Shown: in pieces, positions 15,762 to 24,556 of the stretch
Layout: the number at the start of each line of letters is the position of its first letter
How positions within the stretch are numbered: the first letter of the stretch is position 1
NCBI GenBank assembly: GCA_965237875.1
Contig: CBDEGP010000002.1
Coordinates: 1,612,001-1,676,000 of the forward strand
Direction: 5' to 3'
DNA length: 64,000 nt
Source: DAOUJI01 sp965237875
GTDB taxonomy: Bacteria > Chloroflexota > Dehalococcoidia > Lucifugimonadales > JAGWBF01
Notes under the pieces: generated by a model
What the model saw: only the letters and a program-made list of their open reading frames with translations
The model's database searches: none
Told to the model about the DNA's origin: nothing
Program-made: the position numbers and the translations under genes

Positions 15762-16874
15762 ATGACCACATCGGCGGTAAAAAGCCCACTGCATCAAGCC
15801 ACACTGGACTCAGGCGCCCTGTTCGACTTCGAGTCCGGCTGGGAGCTTCCCGCATCCTTCGGCGACGTAGACGCCGAGTTTGCGGCCCTCAGCCAGGGAG
15901 TCGGCCTCCTTGACGCATCCCACTGCGGACGCATCAGGGCAACGGGACCGGACGTTCTGGACCTGCTCAACCGCATTTCGACCAACGAGGTCGGCCACCT
16001 GGCGCCAGGCCACGGCGCTCACACCGTTCTCACTACTGAAAAGGGCCGGATTCTCGACCTGATATGGGTCTACAACGCCGGCGGCCACTGCCTGATTCTT
16101 ACCAGCCCTCAGACTTCCCATCGGGTCATAGAATGGATCGACAAGTACACCATCATCGAAGACATCGAACTGGATGACGCGACACACTCTACGGGCATGG
16201 TCTCTTTGATAGGACCCCAACTCCCCAACTTCTTGGCCAAGGCTTTTCCGGACTGCACCGTGGAAGCGGACTCTATAGCTTCCGCCGCCCTGGGAAACAT
16301 CCCACTCCAGGTCGTACGCAGGACTTTAGGCCAGCTTCCCCGGGTGGACCTCATATTTCAAATCAAAGAGGGCCAAGCCGAAGACACCGCCTCGGTCTGG
16401 GACTGCCTGCTCTCCCTGGGCGCCGCGCCCGCCGGACAGAACGCCTACCATGCTGCGCGAGTCCAGGCCGGAGCGCCTGAGGGGGGAGTGGACATGAGCG
16501 AGAGCTACAACCCCCTGGAAACGGGCCTGCTGGGGTCAATCAGCTTTACCAAGGGCTGCTACATTGGGCAGGAAGTCATAGCCCGCTTGGACACATATCA
16601 GAAGGTCCAGAAGAACCTGGTCTCCCTGCGGCTCTCGCCCGGCGCCGGAGGCGGCGTCGGCTCGAAGCTCATGGCTGACGGCAAGCAGGTCGGCGTGATA
16701 ACTTCCCTGGTCCAGCTGTCCGACGACGGCGGCGGCTCCATTGGACTCGGCTATGTCCGGCCTGAGTTCACCGAGCCGGGGACCAGAGTTTTCTTGGAAG
16801 GGACTGAGCAAGGGAACGACGCAGAGGTCACAGCCAAGCTGGAGCCCTTGGGACCGCATAGAGGCTACCGCTAG
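15762..16874 (+). CDS. ygfZ: YgfZ/GcvT-like folate-binding protein
   Basis: Tetrahydrofolate-dependent factor that helps assemble or repair Fe-S enzymes. The signature KGCYIGQEV (near residue 268) contains the essential YgfZ cysteine. The N-terminal part matches the GcvT fold: LLDASHCGRIRATGPDVLDLLNRISTN and the TTEKGRILDL strand. About 370 residues, slightly longer than E. coli YgfZ. I chose ATG 15762 (GAAGG just upstream) over 15735, which lies in the hairpin loop. It sits directly downstream of the IscA-type gene. Confidence 0.9.
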   Translation: MTTSAVKSPLHQATLDSGALFDFESGWELPASFGDVDAEFAALSQGVGLLDASHCGRIRATGPDVLDLLNRISTNEVGHLAPGHGAHTVLTTEKGRILDLIWVYNAGGHCLILTSPQTSHRVIEWIDKYTIIEDIELDDATHSTGMVSLIGPQLPNFLAKAFPDCTVEADSIASAALGNIPLQVVRRTLGQLPRVDLIFQIKEGQAEDTASVWDCLLSLGAAPAGQNAYHAARVQAGAPEGGVDMSESYNPLETGLLGSISFTKGCYIGQEVIARLDTYQKVQKNLVSLRLSPGAGGGVGSKLMADGKQVGVITSLVQLSDDGGGSIGLGYVRPEFTEPGTRVFLEGTEQGNDAEVTAKLEPLGPHRGYR

Positions 16875-16884
16875 GGGGTTGCCG

Positions 16885-17640
16885 TTAGGCCGGGTCGTCC
16901 ATCTGCGCCAGGCCCTCCAGGACAAGGCCGTAGCCCAACAGGTCCAACATCTGCTTCTTTATGATCTGGGCCACCGCCACCCGGGTGTAGTTGACCAGCA
17001 GCCTCGGACGGGCCGCCAGCATCTCCGCCAGCTCCCACGCCCTGGGAAGCAGCCGGTCCTTCGGAAGCACTTCGTTGACCAACCCCAACTCCTTGGCCTC
17101 GTTGGCGTCGATGGTCTGGCCGGTGAAGAGGAAGTACCGGCCCCGGTTCATCCCCATGAGCATGGGCATGACCACGTGCATGCCGTCTCCCGGGACCAGG
17201 TTCCCCCCAAAGTGGCCCGAGTCCTGGAACTGCACAGTCTCAGAGGCCAGGACCATATCGCAAAGCAGGGGCATCTCGCCGTGGCGCCACGCCGGCCCGT
17301 TGATGGCTGAGATGGTGGGCACGGATATGTCCAGCAGGTTCATGAGCAGGCGTTTGCCGTCGTTGTAGATGACGTCGAAGTCCTGGTTGGACCAACGCCT
17401 GTGGGCGCTGTTCACTTCTCTGGGCCCTGAGAAGCTGTCTCCCGTCCCCGTCATGATGACCACGCGGTTGTCAGGGTCCGTGGCGATGTCGGCGTAGGCC
17501 TTGGGGAAGTCCCCGTGGGGACCCTCTCCCCACATCAGGCTCTCGCCGTTGGTGTGGAAGGTTATCTGGAGAATCCCCGCGTCGCTCCGCTCCATGCGTA
17601 TGTTCGGGTACTTTTCAGCGTAGTCTTCAAAGCGTGACAA
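16885..17640 (-). CDS. Enoyl-CoA hydratase/isomerase family protein
   Basis: Crotonase-fold protein. The oxyanion-hole segments are seen as GDSFSGPREV (about residue 68) and INGPAWRHGEMPLLCDMVLAS (about 112-132). The usual glutamates of hydratases are not obvious: the second segment has GHFGGNLVPGDGM, so a hydratase activity is not assured, and isomerase, decarboxylase or hydrolase roles remain open. 251 residues, normal. TTG start with GGAGG upstream. It is convergent with ygfZ (10-base gap) and lies 27 bases after a small membrane protein gene on the same strand. Confidence 0.87.
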   Translation of the reverse strand: MSRFEDYAEKYPNIRMERSDAGILQITFHTNGESLMWGEGPHGDFPKAYADIATDPDNRVVIMTGTGDSFSGPREVNSAHRRWSNQDFDVIYNDGKRLLMNLLDISVPTISAINGPAWRHGEMPLLCDMVLASETVQFQDSGHFGGNLVPGDGMHVVMPMLMGMNRGRYFLFTGQTIDANEAKELGLVNEVLPKDRLLPRAWELAEMLAARPRLLVNYTRVAVAQIIKKQMLDLLGYGLVLEGLAQMDDPA

Positions 17641-17667
17641 GCTCTGCCTCCGACCAGGGTGGGTAAA

Positions 17668-17898
17668 TTACGTCCGGACTTTAATGAGAGTGCGTTGTTT
17701 GTTCAGGAAACGTTGAAGCGCAACCAATGTCCAGACAGCCTCGATGGCCATGATAGGGTATGCCTCGATGAGACCGCTGTAAAGGGCGGTGGCGGCTGAA
17801 CCGCCGGCGAAACAGAGAGTGTACCAGCGGGACCGGGGCTCAAGCCAGTAGAACACCAGCATTCCGGTTACGGCAACGGAACCAAACAGGGTCAGCAT
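17668..17898 (-). CDS. Small three-helix membrane protein (CBU_0592-like)
   Basis: 76 residues with three hydrophobic helices (about 3-20, 27-45, 48-65) and a basic tail. The pattern ending in AIEAVWTLVALQRFL resembles the CBU_0592 family of short membrane proteins, whose function is unknown. ATG 17898 follows GGGAGG. It likely shares a transcript with the enoyl-CoA hydratase-like gene downstream. Family assignment is tentative. Confidence 0.7.
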   Translation of the reverse strand: MLTLFGSVAVTGMLVFYWLEPRSRWYTLCFAGGSAATALYSGLIEAYPIMAIEAVWTLVALQRFLNKQRTLIKVRT

Positions 17899-18020
17899 CC
17901 GGGCCTCCCCATCTCAAACTGCACCCGCAAGCGTTACCGCCCCGGGTCTGAGCAAACGCTCCTTCGCCCGGCCAAGCGGCCGGTTCCCCTGAGTGGAAGA
18001 CCCCTCCGCGGTGAGGCCCG

Positions 18021-19166
18021 CTACTTCTTGAACTCCGGCAGGACGTGCTTGCCGAACATCCTGATGGAGTCCATCACCTGCTCATGGCCTATGGTCTCCG
18101 ACTGGATCAGTATCATCAGTTGGTCGGCGCCGGCCTCCTCATGCTTCTTGATGGCGGCGATGCAGCTGTCCGGATCCCCGCCTATGACGACGCCCCTGTC
18201 GCACAGCGTGTCTGCGTCCAGTTGGTTCCACAAAGCGTGGGCCACCGACGTGCCGCCGGAGAGGTCGGCGCCGGTGGACTCCACCTGGCTTTCCTCGACC
18301 TTGACGTAGCGGTCGAAATTCAACTTCAGGTGGTCGGGGACTCCGCCCCAGTTCTCCAGCAGCTTGGAGTAGACGTCCACCTGGTCCTGGACGTAGGGCC
18401 TGCCGGGGCCAAAGAAGGCCTTAATGGAGTTCACCGCCGTCTCCCGGGCATCTTTGTTGTCCTCCCCGCAGAAACCCAGAGTGGCGTTGCACCATTCGTT
18501 GGTCACCTGCCCGCCCACGGGATTGGCCTTCTTGATGTCCTCCTTGTACTTGTCTATGTGGGGCTTCAGCACGTCCGGAGCGCTGCCGCCGAAGGCCAGG
18601 ACTCCGATGCCCTTCTGGGCGGCCAACTCGTAGGTCGAAGGCTGCAAAGCCGCGACCCAGATGGGCGGGTGGGGCTGCTGGAAGGGCTTGGGGAGCACCT
18701 CTCGCGGAGGAACGTTCCAATAGCGGCCCTCCCATTCAAAGAGGTCCGAGCTCCATATCTTGGGGATCATCTCCAGGGACTCTTCCCACATCTCCCTGGA
18801 CTGCCTCGGGTCGATTCCCATTCCCGTCTGCTCATACGGAGCGGACCGGCCCGTGCCAAAGTCCACCCTGCCGCCGGACATGTGGTCGAGAAAGGCCACC
18901 CGCTCGGCCACGCGAACGGGGTGGTGGTAGGGAAGTATGACGACTCCCAGGCCAAGCCTGATGCGCTTGGTCAGGCGGCTGAGGGCGCCGTACAGGATTT
19001 CTGGGCAGGGAGACATGGAAAAGGTGGTCAGGAAATGGTGCTCGACGAACCACAGGTAGTCAAAGCCTACTTCGTCGGCGAGGATGCACTGCTCCAGGGT
19101 CTCCTCCACCAGCTTATTCTGCTCGAGGACGGGTCTCTGCATCTCATACTGCAAGCCTAGCTTCAT
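18021..19166 (-). CDS. LLM-class flavin-dependent oxidoreductase (long form, copy 1)
   Basis: 381 residues. Typical (beta/alpha)8 luciferase-like marks: EVGFDYLWFVEHHFLTTFSMSPCPEI (about 35-60), IRLGLGVVILPYHHPVRVAERVAFLDHMSGGRVDFGTGRSA (about 75-115), HPPIWVAALQP (about 175) and GVVIGGDPDSC near the C-terminus. ATG 19166 has GGGAGG upstream. Next to it on the same strand is a close paralogue with nearly the same motif spacing, so the two arose by tandem duplication. FMN or F420 use cannot be decided; no F420 synthesis genes lie in this window. Confidence 0.9.
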   Translation of the reverse strand: MKLGLQYEMQRPVLEQNKLVEETLEQCILADEVGFDYLWFVEHHFLTTFSMSPCPEILYGALSRLTKRIRLGLGVVILPYHHPVRVAERVAFLDHMSGGRVDFGTGRSAPYEQTGMGIDPRQSREMWEESLEMIPKIWSSDLFEWEGRYWNVPPREVLPKPFQQPHPPIWVAALQPSTYELAAQKGIGVLAFGGSAPDVLKPHIDKYKEDIKKANPVGGQVTNEWCNATLGFCGEDNKDARETAVNSIKAFFGPGRPYVQDQVDVYSKLLENWGGVPDHLKLNFDRYVKVEESQVESTGADLSGGTSVAHALWNQLDADTLCDRGVVIGGDPDSCIAAIKKHEEAGADQLMILIQSETIGHEQVMDSIRMFGKHVLPEFKK

Positions 19167-19276
19167 TTCGCCGCCTCCCAAATAGGTTCTGGACTCCGGC
19201 CCTCGCCGGAGAGACGATGTTCCGACCGCTTCCCCCTCGCCCTCGACGGGAGAATGGACATACCCCTTGGCAGCCT

Positions 19277-20473
19277 CTACCGAGCCCCGGCTTTGGCCTC
19301 AGCTTTCTTGAACTCCGGGATCACGTACTTGCCGAACATCTCGATGGTCTTCATGGCCGCGTTGTGGTCCAGGATTTCGGTGGCGACCTGAAGCCCCAGC
19401 TGGTCTATGCCCGTGTCCTGGTAGAGCTTTGCGCTCTTGATGCAGCTTTCGGGGTCACCCCCTACAACCACGCCCCGCTCGGCCAGCGTCTTGCCGTCGA
19501 TTTCCTTCCAAGCCCATTCGGCCAGCGCGCCTCCCCCGGATTCGTCCACCTCGTCGGGCTTCTCCAGCTGCGACGTGTCCACGGCTCCGCCGAATGCGGC
19601 GCCTTTGCCCGTGGAGCGGTAGAAGTCCTCCTTCAAGTGGTCGGGAATGCCTCCCCATTGGTCCAGGAGGGTCTTGTAGACGTCCACCTGACCCTGCAGG
19701 TAGGGCTTGTCAGGCCCAATGAAGGTCTTGAGGGACAGCGCGGCCTTCTCTTTGGCGGCAAGGTCGTCTTCATCGCAGCAAGCCTGGGAGAGGCTGAGCC
19801 AGTTGTTGTTGATGAACTTGCCCACGGGTTTGGCGTTCTTGACATTTTCCCTGTACGCCTTGATGTGGGGGACCAGCAGCTCGGGGGCCGTGAAGGAGAG
19901 GGCCAACACGCCGATGCCCTTCTCGGCGGCCAACTCGTAGGTATCAGGCTGTAGAGCCGCGACCCATATGGGAGGATGGGGGTCCTGGTAGGGCTTGGGA
20001 AGCACCTCCCTTGAGGGAACATTCCAGAACTGGCCCTCGTACTCGAAATGCTCCGAGTCCCATATCTTGGGAATCATCTCCAGAGACTCGGCCCACATGG
20101 CCCTGGTGTTCCGGGGGTCGATTCCCATTCCCGTCTGCTCGTAAGGAGCGGACCGGCCCGTGCCGAAGTCGAGCCTGCCGCCTGAGAGGTGGTCGATCAT
20201 GGCCACCCGCTCTGCCGCCCGGACGGGATGATGGTAGGGCAGTATCATGACTCCGAAACCAAGCCTGATGCGCTTGGTCACCCTGCTCAGGGCCGCCAGT
20301 ATCACCTCCGGGCAGGGAGACATGGAGAACCCGGTCAGGAAATGGTGCTCCACAAACCAGACGTAGTCCCAACCCATCTCATCGGCGAGCATACACTGCT
20401 CTATGGTTTCTTCTATGGCCTTGTTGTCGTCGAGGGTGGGACGCTGGACCTCATACAACACTCCGAACTTCAT
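19277..20473 (-). CDS. LLM-class flavin-dependent oxidoreductase (long form, copy 2)
   Basis: 398 residues, tandem paralogue of the 18021-19166 protein: WFVEHHFLTGFSMSPCPEV, ILPYHHPVRAAERVAMIDHLSGGRLDFGTGRSAPYEQTGMGIDPR, PHPPIWVAALQPDTYELAA and GVVVGGDPESC. It differs by a small insertion near residue 290 and a longer Ala/Lys tail. The gap of 110 bases holds no clear promoter, so copy 2 is probably first in a two-gene transcript. Its substrate is unknown. Confidence 0.9.
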   Translation of the reverse strand: MKFGVLYEVQRPTLDDNKAIEETIEQCMLADEMGWDYVWFVEHHFLTGFSMSPCPEVILAALSRVTKRIRLGFGVMILPYHHPVRAAERVAMIDHLSGGRLDFGTGRSAPYEQTGMGIDPRNTRAMWAESLEMIPKIWDSEHFEYEGQFWNVPSREVLPKPYQDPHPPIWVAALQPDTYELAAEKGIGVLALSFTAPELLVPHIKAYRENVKNAKPVGKFINNNWLSLSQACCDEDDLAAKEKAALSLKTFIGPDKPYLQGQVDVYKTLLDQWGGIPDHLKEDFYRSTGKGAAFGGAVDTSQLEKPDEVDESGGGALAEWAWKEIDGKTLAERGVVVGGDPESCIKSAKLYQDTGIDQLGLQVATEILDHNAAMKTIEMFGKYVIPEFKKAEAKAGAR

Positions 20474-20606
20474 GGCGGCTCTCCCATCGTTGCGGTTCTA
20501 CGTTCCTCGCTCCTTGGCGCCACCATTCTACCGCCTGAGCGCTGTTCCAACAACTTGGCGTTCCCGCCTACGCCCAGCCTTGACACCGCCAAGGCGCAAC
20601 CCCACC

Positions 20607-21632
20607 ATGTTCTACGATGAACACCCACGACATTCCCGCCGCCGTCGGAGCAGCCTAGTGAAGCGCCGGGGAATATTGGCGTTTGTCATCCTGGCCGTGG
20701 CGGTGTTCGCAGGTCTGGCCTTCTATGGAGATTTCCCCGATCTCATTGACCAAGTAGGCGGCTTCCCCATTCGGTTCTGGATGGCTGCCATTGGCCTTGC
20801 AGCCGCCAACTACCTGATTCGCTTGGTCCGCTGGCATTACTACATGCGAGTCCTCGATATCCGGGTGGGACTGGCGTCCAGCGGGCTGATATTCGTCGCA
20901 GGGCTCAGCATGGCCATCAGCCCAGGCCGGGTGGGAGAGTTGGCCAAGTCCTACTTCCTCAGGGAGAGGGCCGCCGTCCCCGTGGCACGCTCGTCAGCCG
21001 CCGTAGTGGCTGAAAGGGTGATGGACCTCGTGGGAGTGCTGCTCCTCAGCCTTTGGGGGCTGTTCCTCGTGCCCTACGGCTGGCTGGCCGCCATTCTGGT
21101 CATCACGGGTCTAGCTGCATTTTTCATTCTGTGCGTATCGTCCTGGGGGAGCGCTAAGGCCCTGGCCCTTCCCTTGCCCACACGGTGGAAGCCCTTCCTC
21201 ACGAATGCACGCGACTCTATCCGGCAGCTGTCAGGACTGCGGGAGTTGGCGGTTGTCCTGCCCCTGAGCGTCGCCGCATGGTTTATGGAAGGATTGGCGA
21301 TGTGGGTCGTTCTGCAGGGCTTGGGAGCGCCCGGCTCCATGGGCGAGGCCGTCTCCATCTACGCGGCGGCCACTCTCTTGGGGGCCATCACGATGCTCCC
21401 GGGCGGTCTTGTTGGCACAGAGGGGGGAATGATAGCATTGCTTGGCCGGCTGGACATGTCCAGGACAACAGCATCTTCAGCTACGTTTATCGTTCGGGTC
21501 TGCACCCTCTGGTTTGCCATTGTCCTGGGCGTCCTGGCCCTGATGTATCTACAGTTCCAACCGTCCAACAGCGAAAGAGAGACCGGTGAGATGTCGCGGG
21601 TGGAGACCGAAGCCCAAGGGCCCGCCGCTTAG
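20607..21632 (+). CDS. YbhN/AglD-type flippase-like membrane protein (UPF0104)
   Basis: Lysylphosphatidylglycerol-synthase transmembrane-region family; relatives are proposed lipid or polyprenyl-phosphate-sugar flippases. About eight hydrophobic segments. The family signature is clear: ISPGRVGELAKSYFLRERAAVPVARSSAAVVAERVMDLVG (about 110-150), and LPGGLVGTEGGMIALL near the C-terminus. I give ATG 20607; GTG 20658 with GGAG upstream is an alternative that removes a basic leader (RHSRRRRSS). A prenyltransferase gene follows after 11 bases, which supports a role in polyprenyl-linked glycan export. Confidence 0.87.
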   Translation: MFYDEHPRHSRRRRSSLVKRRGILAFVILAVAVFAGLAFYGDFPDLIDQVGGFPIRFWMAAIGLAAANYLIRLVRWHYYMRVLDIRVGLASSGLIFVAGLSMAISPGRVGELAKSYFLRERAAVPVARSSAAVVAERVMDLVGVLLLSLWGLFLVPYGWLAAILVITGLAAFFILCVSSWGSAKALALPLPTRWKPFLTNARDSIRQLSGLRELAVVLPLSVAAWFMEGLAMWVVLQGLGAPGSMGEAVSIYAAATLLGAITMLPGGLVGTEGGMIALLGRLDMSRTTASSATFIVRVCTLWFAIVLGVLALMYLQFQPSNSERETGEMSRVETEAQGPAA

Positions 21633-21643
21633 CCGCCGGCAGC

Positions 21644-22603
21644 ATGGCTGAAGAAGAACGCCCTGTAGACTCCCATAGAGGCGGCGTCCGGCCCGGCGCC
21701 CTCAGGGTTTTCAAGGCCGCCGTCATCTCCGCGCGTCCGGTGCAGTGGACCAAGGCCATCGTCGTCTTTCTTCCCCTGGCGTTTTCCCTGGATGAGCGGT
21801 GGACCCTTGGAGAGGGTGAGGTTTTTGCCGAGCTGTTCATGCGTACTCTGGCGGGGGCCGCCATATTCGCCGCCCTGGCAGGCTCGGTCTACATCATCAA
21901 TGACCTCTTCGACCGCGAAAAGGACAGGAACCACCCGCGAAAACGACGCCGACCCATAGCCGCGGGAGAGTTTCCAGCGCCGGCGGCACAGGCTGTTGCG
22001 GCACTTCTCATGGCGTCAGGACTCACCGGGGCATATCTCCTGGACACGGGATTCGGCATCGTCGCATCCGTCTACGTGGTCCTCAACGTGGGCTATTCCG
22101 GCCTGCTCAAAGGGATAGCGCTTCTCGACGTTATGCTGGTCAGCGCCGGGTACATCCTGCGAGTCGTGGCGGGGGCCCAGATAATCGACGTCACGGTGTC
22201 TCCCTGGCTCTACTTCACCATAGGTCTGGGGGCCCTGTTCATAGCCTTGAGCAAGCGCCACAGCGAACTGTCGTCGTCAGGCGACAACGCCGTGAGCCAG
22301 AGATCGGCCCTGGACCGGTACACGAAGGAATACCTCAGCCAACTGATAACCATCACAGCCGCCGCAACCCTGGTGGCTTACTCTCTCTACACCTTCGAGG
22401 CGGCCAACGTGCCGGACAACCACAGCATGATGCTGACTATTCCGTTCGTGATTTTCGGTCTGTTCCGTTATCTTTGGATTGTGAACCACACCAGCGACGC
22501 CGAGAGCCCTGAGTGGGTGATCATCAGGGACAAACAACTGGTTTTGGACCTGGCGCTCTGGGCGGTGGCCGCCGTCACGATTTTGGCCGTGGACCGCGGG
22601 TGA
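21644..22603 (+). CDS. UbiA-family prenyltransferase, decaprenyl-phosphate phosphoribosyltransferase-like
   Basis: Membrane prenyltransferase with about eight helices. The first Asp-rich site is INDLFDREKDRNHPRKRRRPIAAG (about 85-108), whose NHPRKRRRP form is typical of decaprenyl-phosphate 5-phosphoribose (DPPR) synthases rather than of menaquinone or heme enzymes. The second site is less clear (GIALLDVMLVSAGYILRVVAG). 319 residues. It is coupled to the flippase-like gene before it. A polyprenyl-phosphate pentose for cell-wall glycans is the likely product; MenA remains a weaker alternative given the menaquinone genes elsewhere. Confidence 0.83.
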   Translation: MAEEERPVDSHRGGVRPGALRVFKAAVISARPVQWTKAIVVFLPLAFSLDERWTLGEGEVFAELFMRTLAGAAIFAALAGSVYIINDLFDREKDRNHPRKRRRPIAAGEFPAPAAQAVAALLMASGLTGAYLLDTGFGIVASVYVVLNVGYSGLLKGIALLDVMLVSAGYILRVVAGAQIIDVTVSPWLYFTIGLGALFIALSKRHSELSSSGDNAVSQRSALDRYTKEYLSQLITITAAATLVAYSLYTFEAANVPDNHSMMLTIPFVIFGLFRYLWIVNHTSDAESPEWVIIRDKQLVLDLALWAVAAVTILAVDRG

Positions 22604-22653
22604 GGCCCGAAAGGTCCCCCACCCATTCATCCCAGGACTTAAGGCTTTCCTTT

Positions 22654-22712
22654 CCCGTTCGTGCTGAGCAGGGTAAGCTCCTTGGACGGGGCCGAGCCAC
22701 AGCGAGTAATCG
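22654..22712 (+). repeat. Dispersed about 60-bp intergenic repeat, copy 1
   Basis: CCCGTTCGTGCTGAGCAGGG, then a block around GGACGGGGCCGAGC and GCGAGTAATCG. It aligns along its whole length with 52782-52841 and in its first half with 61750-61794. It fills part of the 207-base gap between the prenyltransferase and the DUF4268 gene, in which I see nothing else. Confidence 0.65.
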
Positions 22713-22810
22713 TATCCTCATTTCACATCTAGCTTGAGAAGGGAACAGGGTTATTCTGCCTTGCAAGCTGCCTGTTCCATCGTGACCGGTTCCCAATCAC
22801 CCGTCGTCCC

Positions 22811-23785
22811 TCACGTCAACCCGCTCAGGACCTTATCCACACGCGGATCGAAGACTTCCCTGAGCTTGGGAAGGAGGTCGAGCATCCAGGCCTTGGTCTC
22901 TTGCAGCTTCTCCGGAGGGTCGTGTATGGAACCGTCTTTTCTTATGCTTATGCTGGAGAATGTGTATTTGTCATACCTGTACCAGCGCCATTCCGGAGAA
23001 GGGTCGACGGCGATGCTCGATTCAATCTGCTCCAGGTCGGCCTGCAACTTGTCGAATATCTGTTTGGTTTGCTCATTGTCTTCCGTTTGAATATGAAGGG
23101 CTACCCAGGCATCGTTCTCCCCCTCGAGAGATGCCGCGTACCCTACGCCTGGATGGAGGCGGGAGGGAAAGAACCGTCCGGTGTGATTAAATTGTAGGAC
23201 GGCCTTATCGGCAAAGCCCATCCCAATCAACTCAGCGATCAGCGGCTGGAAGAAGTCGTAGTGCTGCTGGGCGAGTGGTGACATCGTCGCTCCAGGAGGC
23301 TGTGTGATGTCCTTGTTCCAGCCGCCGGGGTACACGACCTTGCGGAACCTCGGCTCGTGGGGCAAGTCGCCAGTCTTCTTGACGACCTCGATCGTGACGC
23401 CGTAGAACCTGATATCGTTGCGAGTCCATTCGTTGAGCCGGTGTAAGGCTTTGGCATGCTCGTACCTGAACTCGGGCGCAACCCATATTGCGACATGTGC
23501 GCCGCATCCCGTCGCATAGGTGAGCAACTGGCCTAGATGGCTGAAGTCGGTCCATTCCAACTGATTCTCGATGGCTACTATCACGTCCCCATAGGCCTCT
23601 CTCGCCAGGATGTCGAGGGAGAACGGACCTATCGGCTTTTCCTGCTGGACCAACTCTAACTTCATGCCAAGCTCCTCGCCCAAGAGGTCGAGGTTCTTGG
23701 CCAGCCAAGGCGTGAAGTCATGCGCCTCATGCTGCCACATAGTGCGGACGTCGACTTGCTCTATTCCTTTTTCGGGCGCTGCCAT
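22811..23785 (-). CDS. DUF4268 protein with restriction-endonuclease-like core
   Basis: 324 residues. The N-terminal half shows a PD-(D/E)XK-type pattern: GPFSLDILAREAYGDVIVAIENQLEWTDFSHLGQLLTYATG (about 52-92), with Asp, then E-N-Q in place of E-x-K and a following Gln-rich helix. The C-terminal half (about 170-310) matches DUF4268, a domain found behind such nuclease cores. These proteins are often seen among defence genes, but the biochemical role is not settled. ATG 23785; the partner gene lies 6 bases upstream on the same strand. The pair stands between housekeeping genes and beside a dead transposase, so transfer is likely. Confidence 0.8.
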   Translation of the reverse strand: MAAPEKGIEQVDVRTMWQHEAHDFTPWLAKNLDLLGEELGMKLELVQQEKPIGPFSLDILAREAYGDVIVAIENQLEWTDFSHLGQLLTYATGCGAHVAIWVAPEFRYEHAKALHRLNEWTRNDIRFYGVTIEVVKKTGDLPHEPRFRKVVYPGGWNKDITQPPGATMSPLAQQHYDFFQPLIAELIGMGFADKAVLQFNHTGRFFPSRLHPGVGYAASLEGENDAWVALHIQTEDNEQTKQIFDKLQADLEQIESSIAVDPSPEWRWYRYDKYTFSSISIRKDGSIHDPPEKLQETKAWMLDLLPKLREVFDPRVDKVLSGLT

Positions 23786-23791
23786 CGTGGG

Positions 23792-24178
23792 CTATTCTCC
23801 TCGGACACCGATGTCCCCCGGCTGGATTACGAAGTCGCGGCGGTCTCGGTACAGCAACGCGCGGTTCAGCACGTAGTCGTCCTCGTCCGTCCAGTACTTG
23901 TATTCACCCAGGAAGAGGTACTTCCGCTTCTGGTGAAAGAACCAGCGCTCGACGCCCTCTCCCCGCGCGATCCGATCACAGAATGCGGCCAGCAAAGCCT
24001 GCTGGCCGTCCTTCTTGACCACAACGTATTCGTGAGGCCACGTACCTCGGTACGTAACTGCCTCGCGCCAAGGGGCTCTAGCTATCAATGCCATGATCTC
24101 AGGAGTATGCGGCTCTAACGCGGGCGCCTCCCTAAGCCTAGATATGATATGAATAACCTCGGCATTCCCCAACCGCAA
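23792..24178 (-). CDS. Hypothetical protein, first gene of the DUF4268 pair
   Basis: 128 residues, no known function. It has a conserved-looking core, YRGTWPHEYVVVKKDGQQALLAAF, then RKYLFLGEYKYWT and YVLNRALLYRDRRDF, a pattern I have seen in widely scattered hypothetical proteins. No catalytic motif or membrane segment can be named; the HEY and GEYKYWT blocks suggest a compact nucleic-acid or nucleotide-binding fold only as a guess. Its stop lies 6 bases before the DUF4268 start, so the two should be made together. Confidence 0.68.
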   Translation of the reverse strand: MRLGNAEVIHIISRLREAPALEPHTPEIMALIARAPWREAVTYRGTWPHEYVVVKKDGQQALLAAFCDRIARGEGVERWFFHQKRKYLFLGEYKYWTDEDDYVLNRALLYRDRRDFVIQPGDIGVRGE

Positions 24179-24240
24179 GCATTGACGATTCAGATTGTAC
24201 TTTGGAGATACAAACCCACCACCAACGAGGTGCAGCTATT

Positions 24241-24493
24241 ATGAAGCAAGGTGTTCTGCCGTTCCAGTATGGGCGGAGAGGAAATTGACCGGTATGACGG
24301 CGCTGTCGAGCCTGGCAGGGCGCCCTGAGTTGGCGTAAGCAGCCGCGTTAAGGTCAACTATGGAGCTCCGCGTGCGTCTGCGGGAAGGTGGACAGGGCTG
24401 GACCGATAGCCGGATACTTATGGCGATGGCGCTGCTGAACCTGACAGGTGAGGAGTCGGTGAGCGACCTGGGCGTTGTTCAGGCGGCGGATTT
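24241..24493 (+). pseudogene. Decayed IS1380-like transposase N-terminus
   Basis: The frame ATG 24241 reads MKQGVLPFQYGRRGN then TGA. After a frame change, MTALSSLAGRPELA then TAA, then MELRVRLREGGQGWTDSRILMAMALLNLTGEESVSDLG. These pieces in this order match the start of IS1380-type transposases as I remember them (VLPF.Y, MTALAGLP, REGGQGWTD..M..LILLNL.GGESV.DL). At least one frameshift and one in-frame stop kill it, and the rest of the gene, including the catalytic region, is absent. No terminal repeats are found. It occupies the gap of 378 bases before rplU. Confidence 0.65.
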
Positions 24494-24509
24494 GGCGCCC
24501 TTCATTTTG

Positions 24510-24539
24510 TTGACACTGCATTCGAACGGCGCATACAAT
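24510..24539 (+). promoter_or_regulatory. rplU: Promoter for rplU-rpmA-rpmE
   Basis: TTGACA (24510-24515), 18-base spacer, TACAAT (24534-24539). Transcription would start near 24546, about 11 bases before the ATG, so the leader is just the GGAG ribosome site. No L21-type leader fold is visible. Confidence 0.7.
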
Positions 24540-24556
24540 ACCCAGTTGGAGATATC

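Noticed and set aside
18045..19160. Long plus-strand open frame opposite the LLM gene
   Set aside because: It is the antisense of a well-conserved gene, has no family motifs and arises from high GC third positions.
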